64,000 bases of DNA from Magnaporthiopsis rhizophila (lineage: Eukaryota; Ascomycota; Sordariomycetes; Magnaporthales; Magnaporthaceae): assembly GCA_003049465.1 (NCBI GenBank), contig PYSS01000001.1, positions 357,646 through 421,645 of the forward strand. The letters run 5' to 3'. A program made the position numbers and the translations under genes. Below are positions 34,865 to 46,894 of this stretch, piece by piece (within the stretch, counting starts at the first letter, position 1; each line of letters starts with the position of its first letter). The notes below the pieces were generated by a model. That model did no database searches, had not been told where the DNA came from, and was given only the letters and a program-made list of their open reading frames with translations.

Positions 34865-36899
34865 ATGGCCGTCGTCCTGCAGACCGACGACAATAGCTAT
34901 TTCCAGACCTCCTCGTTGCGCCGTTCACACTCGCAACCCAAGTTCGGCAGCTCACACTCGTCGTTCCACTCCTCTGCGTCGGCATCTCGAATAGGCGACG
35001 CCTATGCCCACCAGCCCGTCAAGGTCTACTCGGACCCGGCCATCTCGTCTGAGACATTATCACCTCACATCCTGAACCCCGACTCTTCCGACCCGTCGTG
35101 TCCTTCCACGCCCACCACTCCCACCTCGAGCAGCGTCAAAACCACGTCCCCCCAGAACCTCGCCCCACCCCGTCGCACAACACGGCACCACCAACACCGG
35201 CCCTTGCCCGACGAAGACGACGGCGACTTTGCATATCCAGGCTCAGATGCGAGCTACCTGAACGACGTCGAGGACCTCGAGCCGCCGCCGAGTCCTAGGA
35301 CGGGCGACTCATATAGCGTCTCCCCGAATGACGGCGAAACGTCGACAACCGAGGAGTCGTCGCATCCCGTCACCCCGGACTTTTACGACCACGCCGATGA
35401 TGACATTGCCGTTCGGGCACTGCCGTCGCGCCACGTGGACTACCTGTCCCATAACTGGCGCGAGGAAGATATCTGGGAATCGTGGAAGTACATCGTCTCC
35501 AGGAAAGCCGACTACAGCAATGCTGCGCGCCTAGAAAACGCTTCTTGGAGGACATGGATGAAGTCCAAGAATAAGCTTCGGACTATTTCTCCAGAGACTC
35601 TGAACTGGTGCGTTTGCCCGGAGAGCATTTTGTCAACCTTCGAAGGCATCTCCTACCTAGCCTTTTGTGGTGATAATTCTCGCATGACTTGTGTGCGGAA
35701 CTATATTGGCTCTAACACTTCGGGACAGGCTCAAGGACTGCGATGTGACATGGCTCTATGGGCCGCTACAGACCGGTTTCACCGGACTGGACCCCAATGC
35801 CGCGGGGTCGTCCGAGACGACGCTGCAAAAGTCGCCTTCCCACGTCAAGAAGCCTATTCTGAAGAAGCGGAGCATGTCGGAAGTCATGCTGCAGAGGTCA
35901 ATATCAACCTCATCGCTCGTCAAGCAGGCAGCCGCAGCAGTCCAAGCGCAGCAGAAAGATGGGGCTGGCGGCCGGTTACTGCGGCCGAGGCTAGAGAGGG
36001 CGGCGACTGATTATATAACATTGCCGCTGTCGTCGCGCCGACATAGCCCTGGGAACTCGAGCCACATCACCTCGAGCTCCTCGTCGAGACTCGAGTCTCC
36101 CGCCGGTGAACGGAAGCACATCCACTTCAAGGAGGAGGTCGAGCAGTGCATCGCCGTCGAGGTCAAGGGCGAGGAGGACGACGATTTTGACAGCTATAGG
36201 TACCCGGCAGGCTACGACAGCGACTCGGACAACGACGCCATCATGATGAAGCGTACGGCGATCAAGAAGAAGCGGCCAGTGCTCAGGAGGAATAAGAGCT
36301 CAAGCGGCGAGAAGACCATTGCCATGCTTCCCTCGACCACTCTCAAGTACAGAGAGGACACTCCCGAGCCCACGGACGCGTCCACGGCCATGAAGCACAG
36401 CTACAGGAGTCCGACCTTGACCCCGTCCTCATCGCAAGAGACGCTTAAGCCGTCGAAACCCAAATCGTCAGGCAAGGGGGTCTTCTTTGCGGACGACGAC
36501 GATGACGACGACGACGACGACGATGAAGAGGAGCAGCGGCATGTGGAAAACCGGGACCAAGAGGATGACGATGACGATGACGATGATGACGGCATCACCA
36601 TGGGGTCTTCGAGGTCACGGCCAGCCGTGTCTTTACTGGGCGGCGGCAGCAGCTCCTCCAGAGGTCTCTCAGACTCATCGTCCGGGGCATCAGGGTCCGG
36701 ACTAAAGCGAACAACCTCGTCAAGCAGCCTTTCCGCAGAACCGACCGGGATGCGACGAACAGAATCTGGTATGTTAATGCCCTACGAAGAAGGCGACCCA
36801 CCGGCCGCCAATGGTGGGCTAGTCGGACGGGTCATTGATACGGTCAACACAGCCCGAGATATTGCTCATGTCATTTGGAACGTGGGTTGGAGGAAGTGA
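34865..36899 (+). CDS. REG1: REG1-like PP1 regulatory subunit (DUF1752)
   Basis: Two exons, 34865-35607 and 35729-36899, encode 637 residues; the intron is GTGCGT…GGACAG with a CTAAC branch site. The join completes the DUF1752 block (about residues 189-263), from HVDYLSHNWREEDIWESW through NASWRTWMKSKNKL to LNWLKDCDVTWLYGPLQTG, as in yeast Reg1 and its fungal relatives. KHIHF at 377-381 fits the RVxF-type docking motif for protein phosphatase 1. The rest is Ser/Pro/Thr-rich and likely disordered, with two poly-Asp tracts near residues 505-540. Reg1 directs PP1 (Glc7) to the Snf1 kinase and keeps glucose repression on; that role here is by family. An ungated reading through the intron stops early, so the split is required. 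Confidence 0.88.
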
Positions 36900-39165
36900 G
36901 AGGGACGCAAATCTTGTTTTGTTTCAGCCCCTGCTCGCCTCGCCACCACTCCTTCCTCATACCATGATGCGCAAGAGACATATTTTCCCAAACCACCGCC
37001 ATCAACACACCGCACACCCTGCCCTGCATTCAACCCCCTTGGCTTTCCGCTTGCTACCCAGGAGCGTGTCGTCGAGGTACTGGGATACGCGGGCGCTCGA
37101 AATCTGATGGACATCCCTTCTGGAAACCGACCTCGGTTGAAACCGGACGACCGGCACACCCTGACATCTGTCCGGTTGGAAGGGTCGGACGAGACGGGAG
37201 AAATCGGCTCGCCACATTCTCTAGCGCCGTGTCAAGCATCTTTGGAAGACATGGCCCTTTGGCAAGGTCCCTTTGACATTTCCGACTCTACGTTACCGCC
37301 GCGGGACACCGCCAACCGACGAAGTCCACGACCCTCCGATCTCCCGGAGCTTGATACATACATACGAACCCACACTTGATTGCCGCGCTCTCACGACAAT
37401 GGCATCTTGAGACCAGCACCCCCATGGTGTTGGAGCATATTCTGGGCTTCTGACCCTGTTAATTCCGCGAATCACCGGCCTGATACCGGCATCTTACTGC
37501 ACAGCCACCTAGTTTGTGTGGCTTCTTTTCTATTTTTACCACGTTGCGATTCATTTTCGTGGGCCTGACTTGGTTTCGACCCAGTTCTCTCTTTCATACA
37601 CTTTGCGGGCTAATTGTCTGTCTGATTTTGGCCTGCCTGCCTGTCTGTCACGTCTGTGGTGTTCCTGGTGCTTGATTTCCTTTCATTAGTCTTTTACTCA
37701 GCCACCCAGGTCTGTGTGGTAAGAACGGCCAGATCTGTCATTCTACTACCGCATACCTATTGCCTCGAAAAAAAACAGCCTGTCATGTCTTTGTTCTTTG
37801 TTATTTGCGCAAAAAGAAACCCTTCACTAGAAAGGGCCTTGCGATCGATCTATTCCCAAGCGCCGTCGCTCATGCGGAAGGTGGAAGGCGTCTTCATACA
37901 TGAGAGGGAGATAAGGGAAAAGTTCTTTCGGAAAGGGCGGGAAAAGTTAAAAACCGGGTTATCGGCGGCGTTAATTCTTTTGTCTCCTTTTTTTCATCTC
38001 TTTTTTTCTGCTCGTCTTCGCCCCATCTCTTTGGTCCCGTTATGGCTGGTCGCAGCAAGACATGGTTGCCGGCCCTTGCTACTCCGATTTTCTGCTAGTT
38101 ATCTTTTGCTAGCGGGGGATAACCTACCTGCCCTATATCCAGGTCAAGTCTGTGCCAGGATGGGATAAAAGCTGATCATTGATTGGACTAAAAGGGATAG
38201 CGGGTTTTAATAACTTTTTTTTCGTCGATTCCAGTCGTTCATTCGCTGCCTGGTTTCTTGTTATCAAAATTTTCCCTCATTTTTACCACCCCCTCTCTCG
38301 TCTTTCTTTTCCGAGGTGGTGAAGGTAACAGACGACACATCTACCCCTCAGGACGATGTTTAATTTTTTTTTTTACCCTAGCCGAGAGGAGCAGCCCATC
38401 GAGTCAGCGGAAGCGAGCGAGCGAGCGACCAGGCAAGCACTGCAAGGGCAGGCGGGCATCGCGCCCTCTTTCAGTTCCTTGAGACCGGTCAGGCGCATTG
38501 GCCAACTGACGGCCCGCTGGTTCCGCGCTAGTGACTTGTCATTATTTATCGTTTTATGAATTTCTTTTTTTCTTTTTTGATTGGGGGTTTTTCCTTCCTT
38601 AGGTTTTGGGTTCCTTTTTTTTTTATCGTCCCCTTCGGTTTTGTCCTACTAGGGACGCGGGATAGCCTCGAGCATAGCTAGGGAGGTGTTGGTTGATTGG
38701 CCAACTCCATTCTTGCTGCCGCCCCTGCCGTCGTGGTTTTGACTGGGGTTTCCTTTGGCGTCTTGGCTTTGCTTTCAGGGAGGATTGTGCGCAGCAGCGA
38801 CGGAAGCGCCGCAAAGTTTGGGCAGCGCAGCCCCCAAGGGAGTGTGATCTTCTTCTCTGTTGTCGGCTGGCCCCCGCTCCCTGGGTCACATAATGAGGGT
38901 TTGCGCATAGATACCATACACGATGGAGAGGGAAACGGAACGGGCAAACTGGAATGGCAAAAACTGGTGGTGATGGAATGTAAATGTATATATACAAAGC
39001 ACATATCTTACATACAACAAAAAAAAAAAAAAAAAAGTGATACATGTGGACCAAAGGTCTCCTCGACTCGATTGCACAATGTTTCTAGTTGCCAATTACA
39101 GCGGACGCCAAGGACAAGCCCTTCTTCTTGCTTAAAAAAGCCTATATACACTCCACAAGGCTTGA
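36900..39165. other. Convergent intergenic region, no gene recognised
   Basis: The REG1-like gene and the CYT-4-like gene converge here, so the region holds both 3' ends. It contains an 18-nt poly-A run (39019-39036) and T-rich DNA. The frame at plus 37656-38168 is low-complexity and has no family match that I recognise. Confidence 0.55.
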
Positions 39166-42100
39166 CTATCCGCTGCGATTGAGCTTCCTGACCGGCTCAA
39201 CGAGGACCAGCGGGGCGCTCGGGTCGACGCTCTTGAGCCTGACCTCGACGAGGTCGTCAGCCACGAGCGAAGCAAGTTCGACGAGCTGCTCGCTAGCGGC
39301 GGCGTCGTCGGCGTCGGCATCGGGGTTCGAGGGCACCAGGAAGGCGCGGACGTCGAAGAAACTGGCGAGCCTGCCCTGGATGGGGCGGCGCGCGCGCGCT
39401 CTCGAGACGCGGAACACAAACGTGTCGGGCAGCGAGGCCTGGCCGAAGCGCCAGGCGCGGGCCAGGGCCTGTAGCGTGTAGTGCGAGTGGTCCCTCGACA
39501 GCCTGGCCGCGGCGAACTCGCGCAGCATGAGCATGGGCAGCACTTCGCGCTCCAGCCGGGCTCGCGAGAAGGGCAAGAAGGAAAGCCGGGGCGAGGTGGT
39601 GGCGGTGGCGCCGGTGGCTGACGCGGCCGCCAGCTGGGCGGCGTCAGCGGTGACGGGGTCCACGGTGGCTAGGGAGCCGGGGCGGCGGCCGTGGCCTGGC
39701 TTGATCTCCTCGGCGAGGGCGGCGTGGATCTGCCAGTGGGCCAGCAGGTCGGCATACCTGCGCAGTGGGCTGGTGACCTTGACGTAGACGTCGAGGCCGA
39801 GCAGGAAGTAGGAGCCGGGCGTGGCGCTCAGCTGGGGGTGGCCGGCCAGCGCGGCGTAGCTGTTCTCGTCGGTCGTGTCGAGCGGCCGGTCCGACAGGAC
39901 CCTGGGGTAGAAGACTTCGCGGGCCCAGGGCAGCAGCACGGTCCTGTTGAGCTCGGCCTGGGGCATGGTGCGGAAGGGCACGGGGATGCCCCTAGCGGCG
40001 CACCAGCGACCCGCGACCTCGCCGGCGAGCAACATCGACGTCGACACGAGCGTGTGCCCGCCGTTGTCCGGGTACGAGACCTCGATGGAGGGGTCGCCGA
40101 GGGCGCGGAAGGAGCCGTCTGCCGCTTCGTCCACGCTCGTGTGCTCAAAGGAGAGGCGCGCCACAGAACGGGGCCGGAAGGCGCTGGCGGGCATGCCGCC
40201 GTTGGCCTCGAGCACGGCCCGGCGGGCGTCGGTCAGGCGGCTGAGCAGCTTGAGGTCCTCGACGTCCTCGGGCGACAGGTCGCTGATCCTGGATAGCGGC
40301 TTGGTCTCGGCGCTTGGGATTTCCTCGGGCGGTAGCTCGGGGCCGACGCGGATACTGTCCTGCGGCGCCTTCGGGCCGGGTGCGAAGGGGCAGAGGGTTG
40401 CCAGCTCGTCGACGGTCATGTAGACCACATTGCGCGCGATGCCAGGCGTGATGGCTAAGTCAAGCACCACTCCGCTCTCGTCCACCTTTGCGCTGAAGGT
40501 GAGGCAGCGGCGGCCGGGCGCGAGCGAGAAGTGGTCCTTGACGGTGTCACCGGGAAACATGGGCTCGTAGTGGCCGGGCAGGTAGATGGTCTGCGTGATG
40601 GTCTCGGCGAATTTAGCAGCCGGGTCTCCGGGCAAGATGGCCGACGCGGGATCCGCGACGTGCACGTGTATCCAGTACTGCCCTGGCGTGTCGGTGCGCT
40701 CGATCGACAGCCCATCGTCAACGTCGGTGGTGGAGGCCGAGTCTATGCAGTAGATCTTGGTGTCTCCCCAGTCCCTCCGCTTTCCTGGGTACACGTCGCG
40801 CTGGAGCGCCTTGGGGGCGACCGGCCCGGGGCGGTTGAGGAGGCCGCCGGTGCGGCTAACATGGAGACCTGGCGGCGGAAGCATGTGACGTGCGGCAAAG
40901 TCCCAGGGTAGGATCCAGCCAACCTCCTGCAGAAACATCCAGCCGACCGAAACGTCCAGCCGCCCGGCGTGGCCGTATCGATCCAGGGCCTTGAGGATGG
41001 TGGACCCGAAGACGTTGATGTCCGAGTTGGTCGAGAACTTGCGGCTTGCGGCCCATAGGTACATGAAGCGCATGATCTCTGCATCTTCTTCCTCATCCAT
41101 CCAGCCCCTGGCGCGCAGGAGTTCATCGTCCTCCTCGCCCGCCACCGCGTTTGCCTTGGCTTCAGCCTCGGACAAGGGGAGACAGGGGCCCAGGAGGCCC
41201 ATGTCGGCGCTGTGATCGCGGAGTCTGCGGCTGCGGTCAATCTGACGGCGGGCCCTGCTGACGAACCTGTCCAGCCTGTATTTGGCGCGGCGCTTCTCTG
41301 GCATGCTGTCGGGTGACTGCGAGGTCTGATCGAGATAGTAGAGGCGCACCATTTTCTGGACAGCGCGCACCGCATCGACGTCTGTGGCGGGCAAGACCTC
41401 GTAGAGACAGCCGCGGAGGCCAAAAGAGGCGCGGAAGGAGGGACAGAAGCCCTCCTCGTGCTTGAGCATGGCGCGGTGCACGGCATAGACGGCCTCGTCC
41501 GAAAACTCCAACGTGTCCGCGTCACGGGCGTGGTGGGGAAGCACCATCTCGGTGGCCTCCTTGGCGGTGATAAAGGAGCGACCCGACTCCAGGACAGCTT
41601 TGTGCGCATTCTCGAGACGGCCAGAGTATAACTGCATGGCGGCGATGGCTCGCTCGCTGAACTCTGCCATCTTGCTCAGCAGGCCCTCGCCAAGCGCCCG
41701 GCTAGGGCCCTGATCTTTCTCGCGGAGCTCCAGGAGCGCGGCTTCGGAGGTGCCAGGGGGCGGCAGAGCGTCGCGGACAGGGGCGATTTCGGCCTCTGTG
41801 GCGAAACCAGGGACAATAAACATGGTAGAGGCCCCTCTGGTAAAACTCCAGCGGCCATTGTCGGCGTAGAAGTGGTCGATGCCGTCGATCCGGGCGATAC
41901 ACACGGCCATCTGGCGCGCCCTCTGGGCATTGGACAGAAACTCGACCAGGTCGCCGGTCTGGACGCCCGACGACAGTGGCTGCAGGTCCTGCTCCAGATC
42001 GAAGTCGACCTGTTCGTCCGAGTTTACGCGGGCTTCCTCGTCCAGGTCCACGGCACCTTGCGATGTCTGGGTGCGTGTGGAGCTGTTGTGCGCAGTCCAC

Positions 42101-42468
42101 GGCAGCCTGAAGACGAGGCTGTCCTTGTCCGCCACCGCGGCCTGCCCGTTCTCCTGGTCCCATTGTGCCAGGCGTTCGCGAAGTGAGGGCTGCTTCGGCT
42201 CGGCAGGGTCTGCAGCCGCGGGGGCACCGCGCTTGGGATGACGACCAGTGGGATGACGACCATTGGGAGGACGACCATTGGGGGGCCGATGGCGCTTGAC
42301 CGTCGCAAATGTCTGTACGCCTATACTTGCCCTAGGGCATGCTGACAGCAGCATCGACGTTGCCCGGGGTCGCTGCAGGTCGGGTACGCAGATCGCGCTT
42401 CGTGGACGCAAGCCTCGGGCAAGGCAGTTCCAGCACACATAGGCGCTGCCTCTCCTGGGTTGCAGCAT
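39166..42468 (-). CDS. cyt-4: Mitochondrial RNase II/RNB-family exoribonuclease, CYT-4/DSS1-like
   Basis: One exon encodes 1100 residues. The N terminus (MLQPRRGSAYVCWNCLARGLRPRS) is basic, hydroxylated and acid-free, fitting a mitochondrial presequence. The RNB catalytic segment CIDSASTTDVDDGLSIE carries the four metal-binding acids as Asp576, Asp582, Asp584 and Asp585. YWIHVHVADPASAI, IYLPGHYEPMFPG and YVKVTSPLRRYADLLAHWQ are typical RNB blocks. Neurospora CYT-4 and yeast Dss1 degrade and process mitochondrial RNA 3' to 5', Dss1 with the helicase Suv3 in the mitochondrial degradosome. The length and layout fit CYT-4. Near residues 64-78 a 15-bp repeat encodes repeated (H/R)P(P/T)(N/G) units. 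The ATG at 42468 begins the presequence. Confidence 0.92.
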   Translation of the reverse strand: MLQPRRGSAYVCWNCLARGLRPRSAICVPDLQRPRATSMLLSACPRASIGVQTFATVKRHRPPNGRPPNGRHPTGRHPKRGAPAAADPAEPKQPSLRERLAQWDQENGQAAVADKDSLVFRLPWTAHNSSTRTQTSQGAVDLDEEARVNSDEQVDFDLEQDLQPLSSGVQTGDLVEFLSNAQRARQMAVCIARIDGIDHFYADNGRWSFTRGASTMFIVPGFATEAEIAPVRDALPPPGTSEAALLELREKDQGPSRALGEGLLSKMAEFSERAIAAMQLYSGRLENAHKAVLESGRSFITAKEATEMVLPHHARDADTLEFSDEAVYAVHRAMLKHEEGFCPSFRASFGLRGCLYEVLPATDVDAVRAVQKMVRLYYLDQTSQSPDSMPEKRRAKYRLDRFVSRARRQIDRSRRLRDHSADMGLLGPCLPLSEAEAKANAVAGEEDDELLRARGWMDEEEDAEIMRFMYLWAASRKFSTNSDINVFGSTILKALDRYGHAGRLDVSVGWMFLQEVGWILPWDFAARHMLPPPGLHVSRTGGLLNRPGPVAPKALQRDVYPGKRRDWGDTKIYCIDSASTTDVDDGLSIERTDTPGQYWIHVHVADPASAILPGDPAAKFAETITQTIYLPGHYEPMFPGDTVKDHFSLAPGRRCLTFSAKVDESGVVLDLAITPGIARNVVYMTVDELATLCPFAPGPKAPQDSIRVGPELPPEEIPSAETKPLSRISDLSPEDVEDLKLLSRLTDARRAVLEANGGMPASAFRPRSVARLSFEHTSVDEAADGSFRALGDPSIEVSYPDNGGHTLVSTSMLLAGEVAGRWCAARGIPVPFRTMPQAELNRTVLLPWAREVFYPRVLSDRPLDTTDENSYAALAGHPQLSATPGSYFLLGLDVYVKVTSPLRRYADLLAHWQIHAALAEEIKPGHGRRPGSLATVDPVTADAAQLAAASATGATATTSPRLSFLPFSRARLEREVLPMLMLREFAAARLSRDHSHYTLQALARAWRFGQASLPDTFVFRVSRARARRPIQGRLASFFDVRAFLVPSNPDADADDAAASEQLVELASLVADDLVEVRLKSVDPSAPLVLVEPVRKLNRSG
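42235..42279 (-). repeat. Three 15-bp tandem units in the CYT-4-like N terminus
   Basis: The plus strand shows GGGATGACGACCAGT, GGGATGACGACCATT and GGGAGGACGACCATT in direct succession. On the coding strand they give a short proline/asparagine/glycine/arginine repeat just after the presequence, so repeat number changes keep the frame. Confidence 0.9.
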
Positions 42469-43317
42469 GGCAACCCGCCCGTTTGTAGAGGCTGTGGACT
42501 GTTGCTACGGATTCCACAACAAGCTGTGCCAGCCCCCGATAGTTTGTATGGCGAATGAGCGCTGGACATGCCCGTTGTCGTCGCTCTGAGATTTTTTATT
42601 CGGTATAGTGGGGCCATGGAAGAGACTCATCATGTCACTGGCTGCTGGGGACGCGCCGTCACGTGCCCTTCAATTGACCAACAGCTTTCCTTGCCAATCG
42701 GAAAGATGAAAGCCCTAAACAGATCACTTGAAGGAAACGGATCTACATGATGGCCCCTGAATGATCTGCGTTTTGGTGGGCGGCGTGGCATCCGGCACGA
42801 AAAAAAACCTGGTTTGCCCTGCTGAGCGAAGCTCAGCCCTCCCGCTACTCCTCTCCTCCCACATGTCTCAGGGGTAACGGAGGGAACACTTCTTTGTTCC
42901 TGGCGGCATTCCTTGGGCATGTGCGTCATAGCTCGCAGAAACATTGGAGCCGAGACTGCAGATCGCTAGACGGCCGGCTGCATTCTTTATTCCAAGGCCG
43001 GAGCCATGTCCGTTTGCGTCCGTCAGCTAGGAGATCGGCAACCAAACACAGGGCCTTGCTGGAATGGAAGGACGATCCCTTTCAACCTTTGCTGTATATA
43101 AGTTTGGCCCCCATCCTGAACCAAATAAGGTTGGGTGGGTGTTTTTGTCCGAGTGTTGGTGCCCTAGCTGCCAAGTGTGCATTCAAGCATCCCCAAGCAT
43201 TATAGCGACTGAAGCAAGCAGCCAACCACTCCGCAGCTACGGGTTTCCATAGACCACGGGGAACAAACAAACATACCAAGACAGCAAGTCGGATACTACA
43301 TCACACCCACAGAAGCC
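42469..43317. promoter_or_regulatory. Divergent promoter between the CYT-4-like gene and the surface-protein gene
   Basis: The 849 bp hold both start regions. A TATATAAG box at 43095-43102 faces the surface-protein gene, 216 bp before its ATG. No gene is recognised inside. Confidence 0.55.
43095..43102 (+). promoter_or_regulatory. TATA box of the small surface-protein gene
   Basis: TATATAAG on the plus strand lies 216 bp before the ATG at 43318 and is the best TATA match of that promoter. It implies a leader of about 180 nt. Confidence 0.5.
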
Positions 43318-43817
43318 ATGCATATGCTTCGGATTGCGCTCCTGGGCCTTGCCGGCTTCGCGCTGGCCCAGCACGATGGCATGGACAGCATGGACCACAT
43401 GGCCACGGCCACGACAGGGCCTTCCACGCTTCTGGTGGCGCCGGGCACCCCGAGCGTGCCATCGACGACCGTCCCCACCATCCTTACGGACACGGACACG
43501 GCCGTCGTCCCCCTGGCCGCCACCAGCACCACCACCGGAGCCGACCACGACCCGCACGCCACCATGTCGCACGCCGTGTCCAACCGCACCAGCACCAGCC
43601 ACACGGTGCCGGTCCCCACAACGACCGGTGCCCCTCTCCCGGCCGGCGCCACCGCAATGTCCGCGACCTCGGTGAGTTTTGCCGATATTCTTGACATGTC
43701 CCTACCCGATGTGTCTCAGGCGAGAAGAAGTCAAGCGGATGGTTTCACTAACACGATATCGCACAGGCTGGCGTCATTGCACTGGTCTTCGCCTTGGGTT
43801 TCGCCGTCCAGTACTAG
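43318..43817 (+). CDS. Small Ser/Thr-rich GPI-type cell-surface protein (two exons)
   Basis: The exons are 43318-43671 and 43767-43817; the intron is GTGAGT…CGCACAG with a CTAAC branch site, giving 134 residues. The N terminus (MHMLRIALLGLAGFALA) is a signal peptide. The mature part is rich in Ser, Thr, Ala and Pro, fit for O-glycosylation, with one NRT sequon and a His/Met/Asp-rich start (HDGMDSMDHM). Exon 2 supplies SAGVIALVFALGFAVQY, a hydrophobic tail preceded by small residues, as in GPI-attachment signals; without splicing this tail is lost. The likely place is the plasma membrane or cell wall. I do not recognise a named family. A plain membrane-anchored peptide is the main alternative. 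Confidence 0.78.
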
Positions 43818-46800
43818 GACACCTGGCGGGAGTGAATGGGTTGGCGTTGGTTACTTTACATCTCTTTGTTTCTCGCTCTTGGTATATCAAAACAAACAAC
43901 ACAATCCGGGTATAATGGGTCCAGGTTTGGGCTTTGGACTACCTGTAGCTATCTACAAAGATGGATTTGGGGCAGGCGTTCCATGGGCTCCCTCTGCGTT
44001 GGCAAATCCCACATTGACTCTCCGATTCGGACCGAGAGAGTGCCTGGGATGAGGGGGATCGGATACAGCTAATAATATGACCTGGCGCCGCAATACAAAG
44101 GAGGCTTACATGGCAGTGAGTGGGCCAATTTACATGCGCGTGAGCCCAGGCCAGGAAGTTAAATATTAGAGTCTTCTTGGCTTGCATTGCTTCTTCATGT
44201 TTTCCATGTTCTACATGTCCCCTCCGAACGAAATGGTGCCAGAGATCCCGGAATGTGCCTCAGAGCAGAGGTGTCGGAGTTCCGTACATTTGTAGATAGC
44301 AGAAGCCAGGAACTCGCAAGTGGATCGGGACCGGGGATGCTTTGACGGCAATAAGGTGGCGTCGGAGATCGTTGACGCCGACGGCGATGCCCGCGTGCCG
44401 AAAACAAACTGCCCCCCGGATGCAGTACTACCTACCCGAGGTACCTAGGTACCTACATGCCTAGGTGGTTAGGTAAGGTAAGCGATGAATACGTACTGAA
44501 TGTCGACGGCGGACGCGGGAGATCGAAAGCGACATCGATCTCTGCTCGCAAATTGTGAGTGAGGCAAAATGACGGGGCCGCCCGACAAGCGGCGCCCGTG
44601 ATTGGATCTGTGCTTGAGGTTACGGTTACACACACACAATGAGACTGAACGGTCCCTGAATTTAGAGCTGCTGGTCCACCCCTCGGGCGGCCAACCCAAC
44701 GGCGAACGGCGGGCGGCCACTCTGCCGCAAGGGAAATTTGGCTGCGCAGAAAAAAGAAATGCCTGGCGCGGCCCCCAAGTCTCCCCACAGGCTCATGCTA
44801 AGATAATAATACGAGAAATCACCCAGCGCCACCAATACGCGCCCCTTTATTTGCCCGCGCCGAATTCCGGGCACAATTGCGTAGCACTGGCACTGGTCAT
44901 GAACTGCACCCGGGAGCATCACGCATGAATCATTCTTAAAGAAACGAAACTTTTCTCGTTGATAACAAAAGGTTAGTTCTCAAAGGGCCTTGCCTAATCA
45001 GGATTGGTCCGGTGCATTATTCTGCACACAGAATTCCGTACACAAACAACAAACAAAATGTGTCGATGCATTAGCCCGATACCTTGGCTTGTGTGCGAAG
45101 CTGTCACAGCCTTCGGTAACCCCCTTGGGGCCGGTCCACCCACTAACCTTTATTTACGGGTATCTTGTCTCCTTGAGAGGTGCACGAGGAGGGAGCAAGG
45201 CAAAAGACCAAGTGGCTGGCAATGGCATGGAGGCTGGTGGGCTCGTGGGGAATCGGGAGACAAGAGGCCAGAAGCTCGCTCCCAGTTTTTGCTGACTCAA
45301 TCGGGTTTGACCGCCTTGTTAAGGGGCAGCGGCTCGATTCAGCGGGTTGGGCTTGCCGAGGATTTCGGCTGATGACGATCGTCGCCATGCATTTCACCCA
45401 GAACAGCACAACAAACACGACACAACAACTAGAAAAACAACGGCGGCAAACAAGAACATGACGGCCAGTCGCTTTTGTTTCCTGTGTGCGGCGGGTAGCT
45501 TGTTTGATTTTCTCCTGTACCCCCCAAGACCTTCTCCTCATCCTTCCTAGTGGATCAGGAGCGCAATGAACAGCGAGAATCCTGAAGCAGCGTGCGTGTG
45601 CGATGACGGGTTGGCTAATGTCGCTTAACTCATTTCCCAATCACTTGTTTTTTTCTTTTTTTAATTTTTGTTTATTTTTCGTCTTTCAACCAAGCTGAGC
45701 TCCCCTGGTGGCGCCCCGCCTTGGCAGGAAGGGAGACCCTGCCGGTGTGGGTGTGCCTGCCAACCTCGGCGAGTCGCTGCAGGAACAGACGAAGCTCAGC
45801 CAACCAACCATGCGCCGCCGAGCCCACAATTACCGGCCCCTTTTCCTAATGGCCCAGGATTTTTTTTTTTCTTCTTCCTTCCCAGGGCGGCCCCAAGTCC
45901 GCAATGCGGCCAGCTCACCTCGCAAGGAACCATGGCCTGGTCTCCTCCATGTCGGCCATCCACCTCCCGTGGGCTGGCTGATCGATCGGCGAGCAAGAGG
46001 CTTTTCGGTCTCGACTCTGCGGTAGGACCAGTCGACGTGGATACGGACTGACGCAGCTGCAGGACCGGCTCAACATCCTGTCTGCCGTCGTTGGTTGGGT
46101 TGGCACCGACGCATCCCTAGCGCCCACTAGCTTGCGGAAATCCTTCTTGGCGACGATTGTGCCTGCCATCCAATGTTTTTGTGCCGTCTCTCTCCTTTTC
46201 CTGCCCGCCCCCCAGACGTTGTCCGTGGGCGTCGTTTCCCCGTAATGGATTGGATTACGGGACCCAATTTCCATGGCATCTTGGGCCATCCACCAATGGA
46301 CCACCACTCCTTTCCCAGGCTCATCTTGGGACCCACAGACTGGTCAACAAGTCGAGGCGCCGGGCGATGGCACCCTGCCCGCCTCTGCGAACGCAAGGTG
46401 GGCACGGACTTGCTTGCTGCTCTCACCGCACCTGGCCTGGCTTGGTCCGCTGGTCTATGGGCTCTCGGCTTGTCTGGGCAGGGTGGGTGGGTGATGGGAT
46501 TGCGAGGACGGTCCCATCCTGGCGTCCTCCACCGCACCGCCCACGGACCAACGCACCGCCGACTTCTCCCCACCGCCATGAGCGCAATTACCAGCCAGGG
46601 TGTGCCTCCGAAATGGGTCAAGGGTCAGGGTCTCCTTTCCCCTGGGACCCCCCGGCCTGCTCGCGCTGACCATAATAACGCGCTGCCCTCGATTTTTCCC
46701 TTCTTCTGCACACTACCTTGCTCTGCCTTCTCTTCTCTACGAAGACGTCTCTGGAGGTTGCCCTTGTCACCTTGAGCGAGCTCGCGGCTTTGTCGTTCCC

Positions 46801-46894
46801 TTTCGTCTCCCTAATACCGCTTCACTCTTTCAGCGGGCACTCTTTAAGACAAACCTAATTCAGAAAAATCCTTAGACCTTATTATCAGGCAGCC
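43818..46894. other. Intergenic region, no gene recognised
   Basis: About 3.1 kb of short frames on both strands with no domain. A dense TAGGTA/TACCTA cluster lies at 44426-44480. The right part (about 45660-46894) is the upstream region of the GH17 gene and has CT-rich stretches and a T run near 45860. Confidence 0.55.
44426..44480. repeat. Cluster of TACCTA/TAGGTA motifs
   Basis: Repeated ACCTA and AGGTA half-sites, including the palindrome GAGGTACCTAGGTACCTAC, fill this 55-bp stretch. It is the densest of the many such motifs in the window. Confidence 0.75.
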
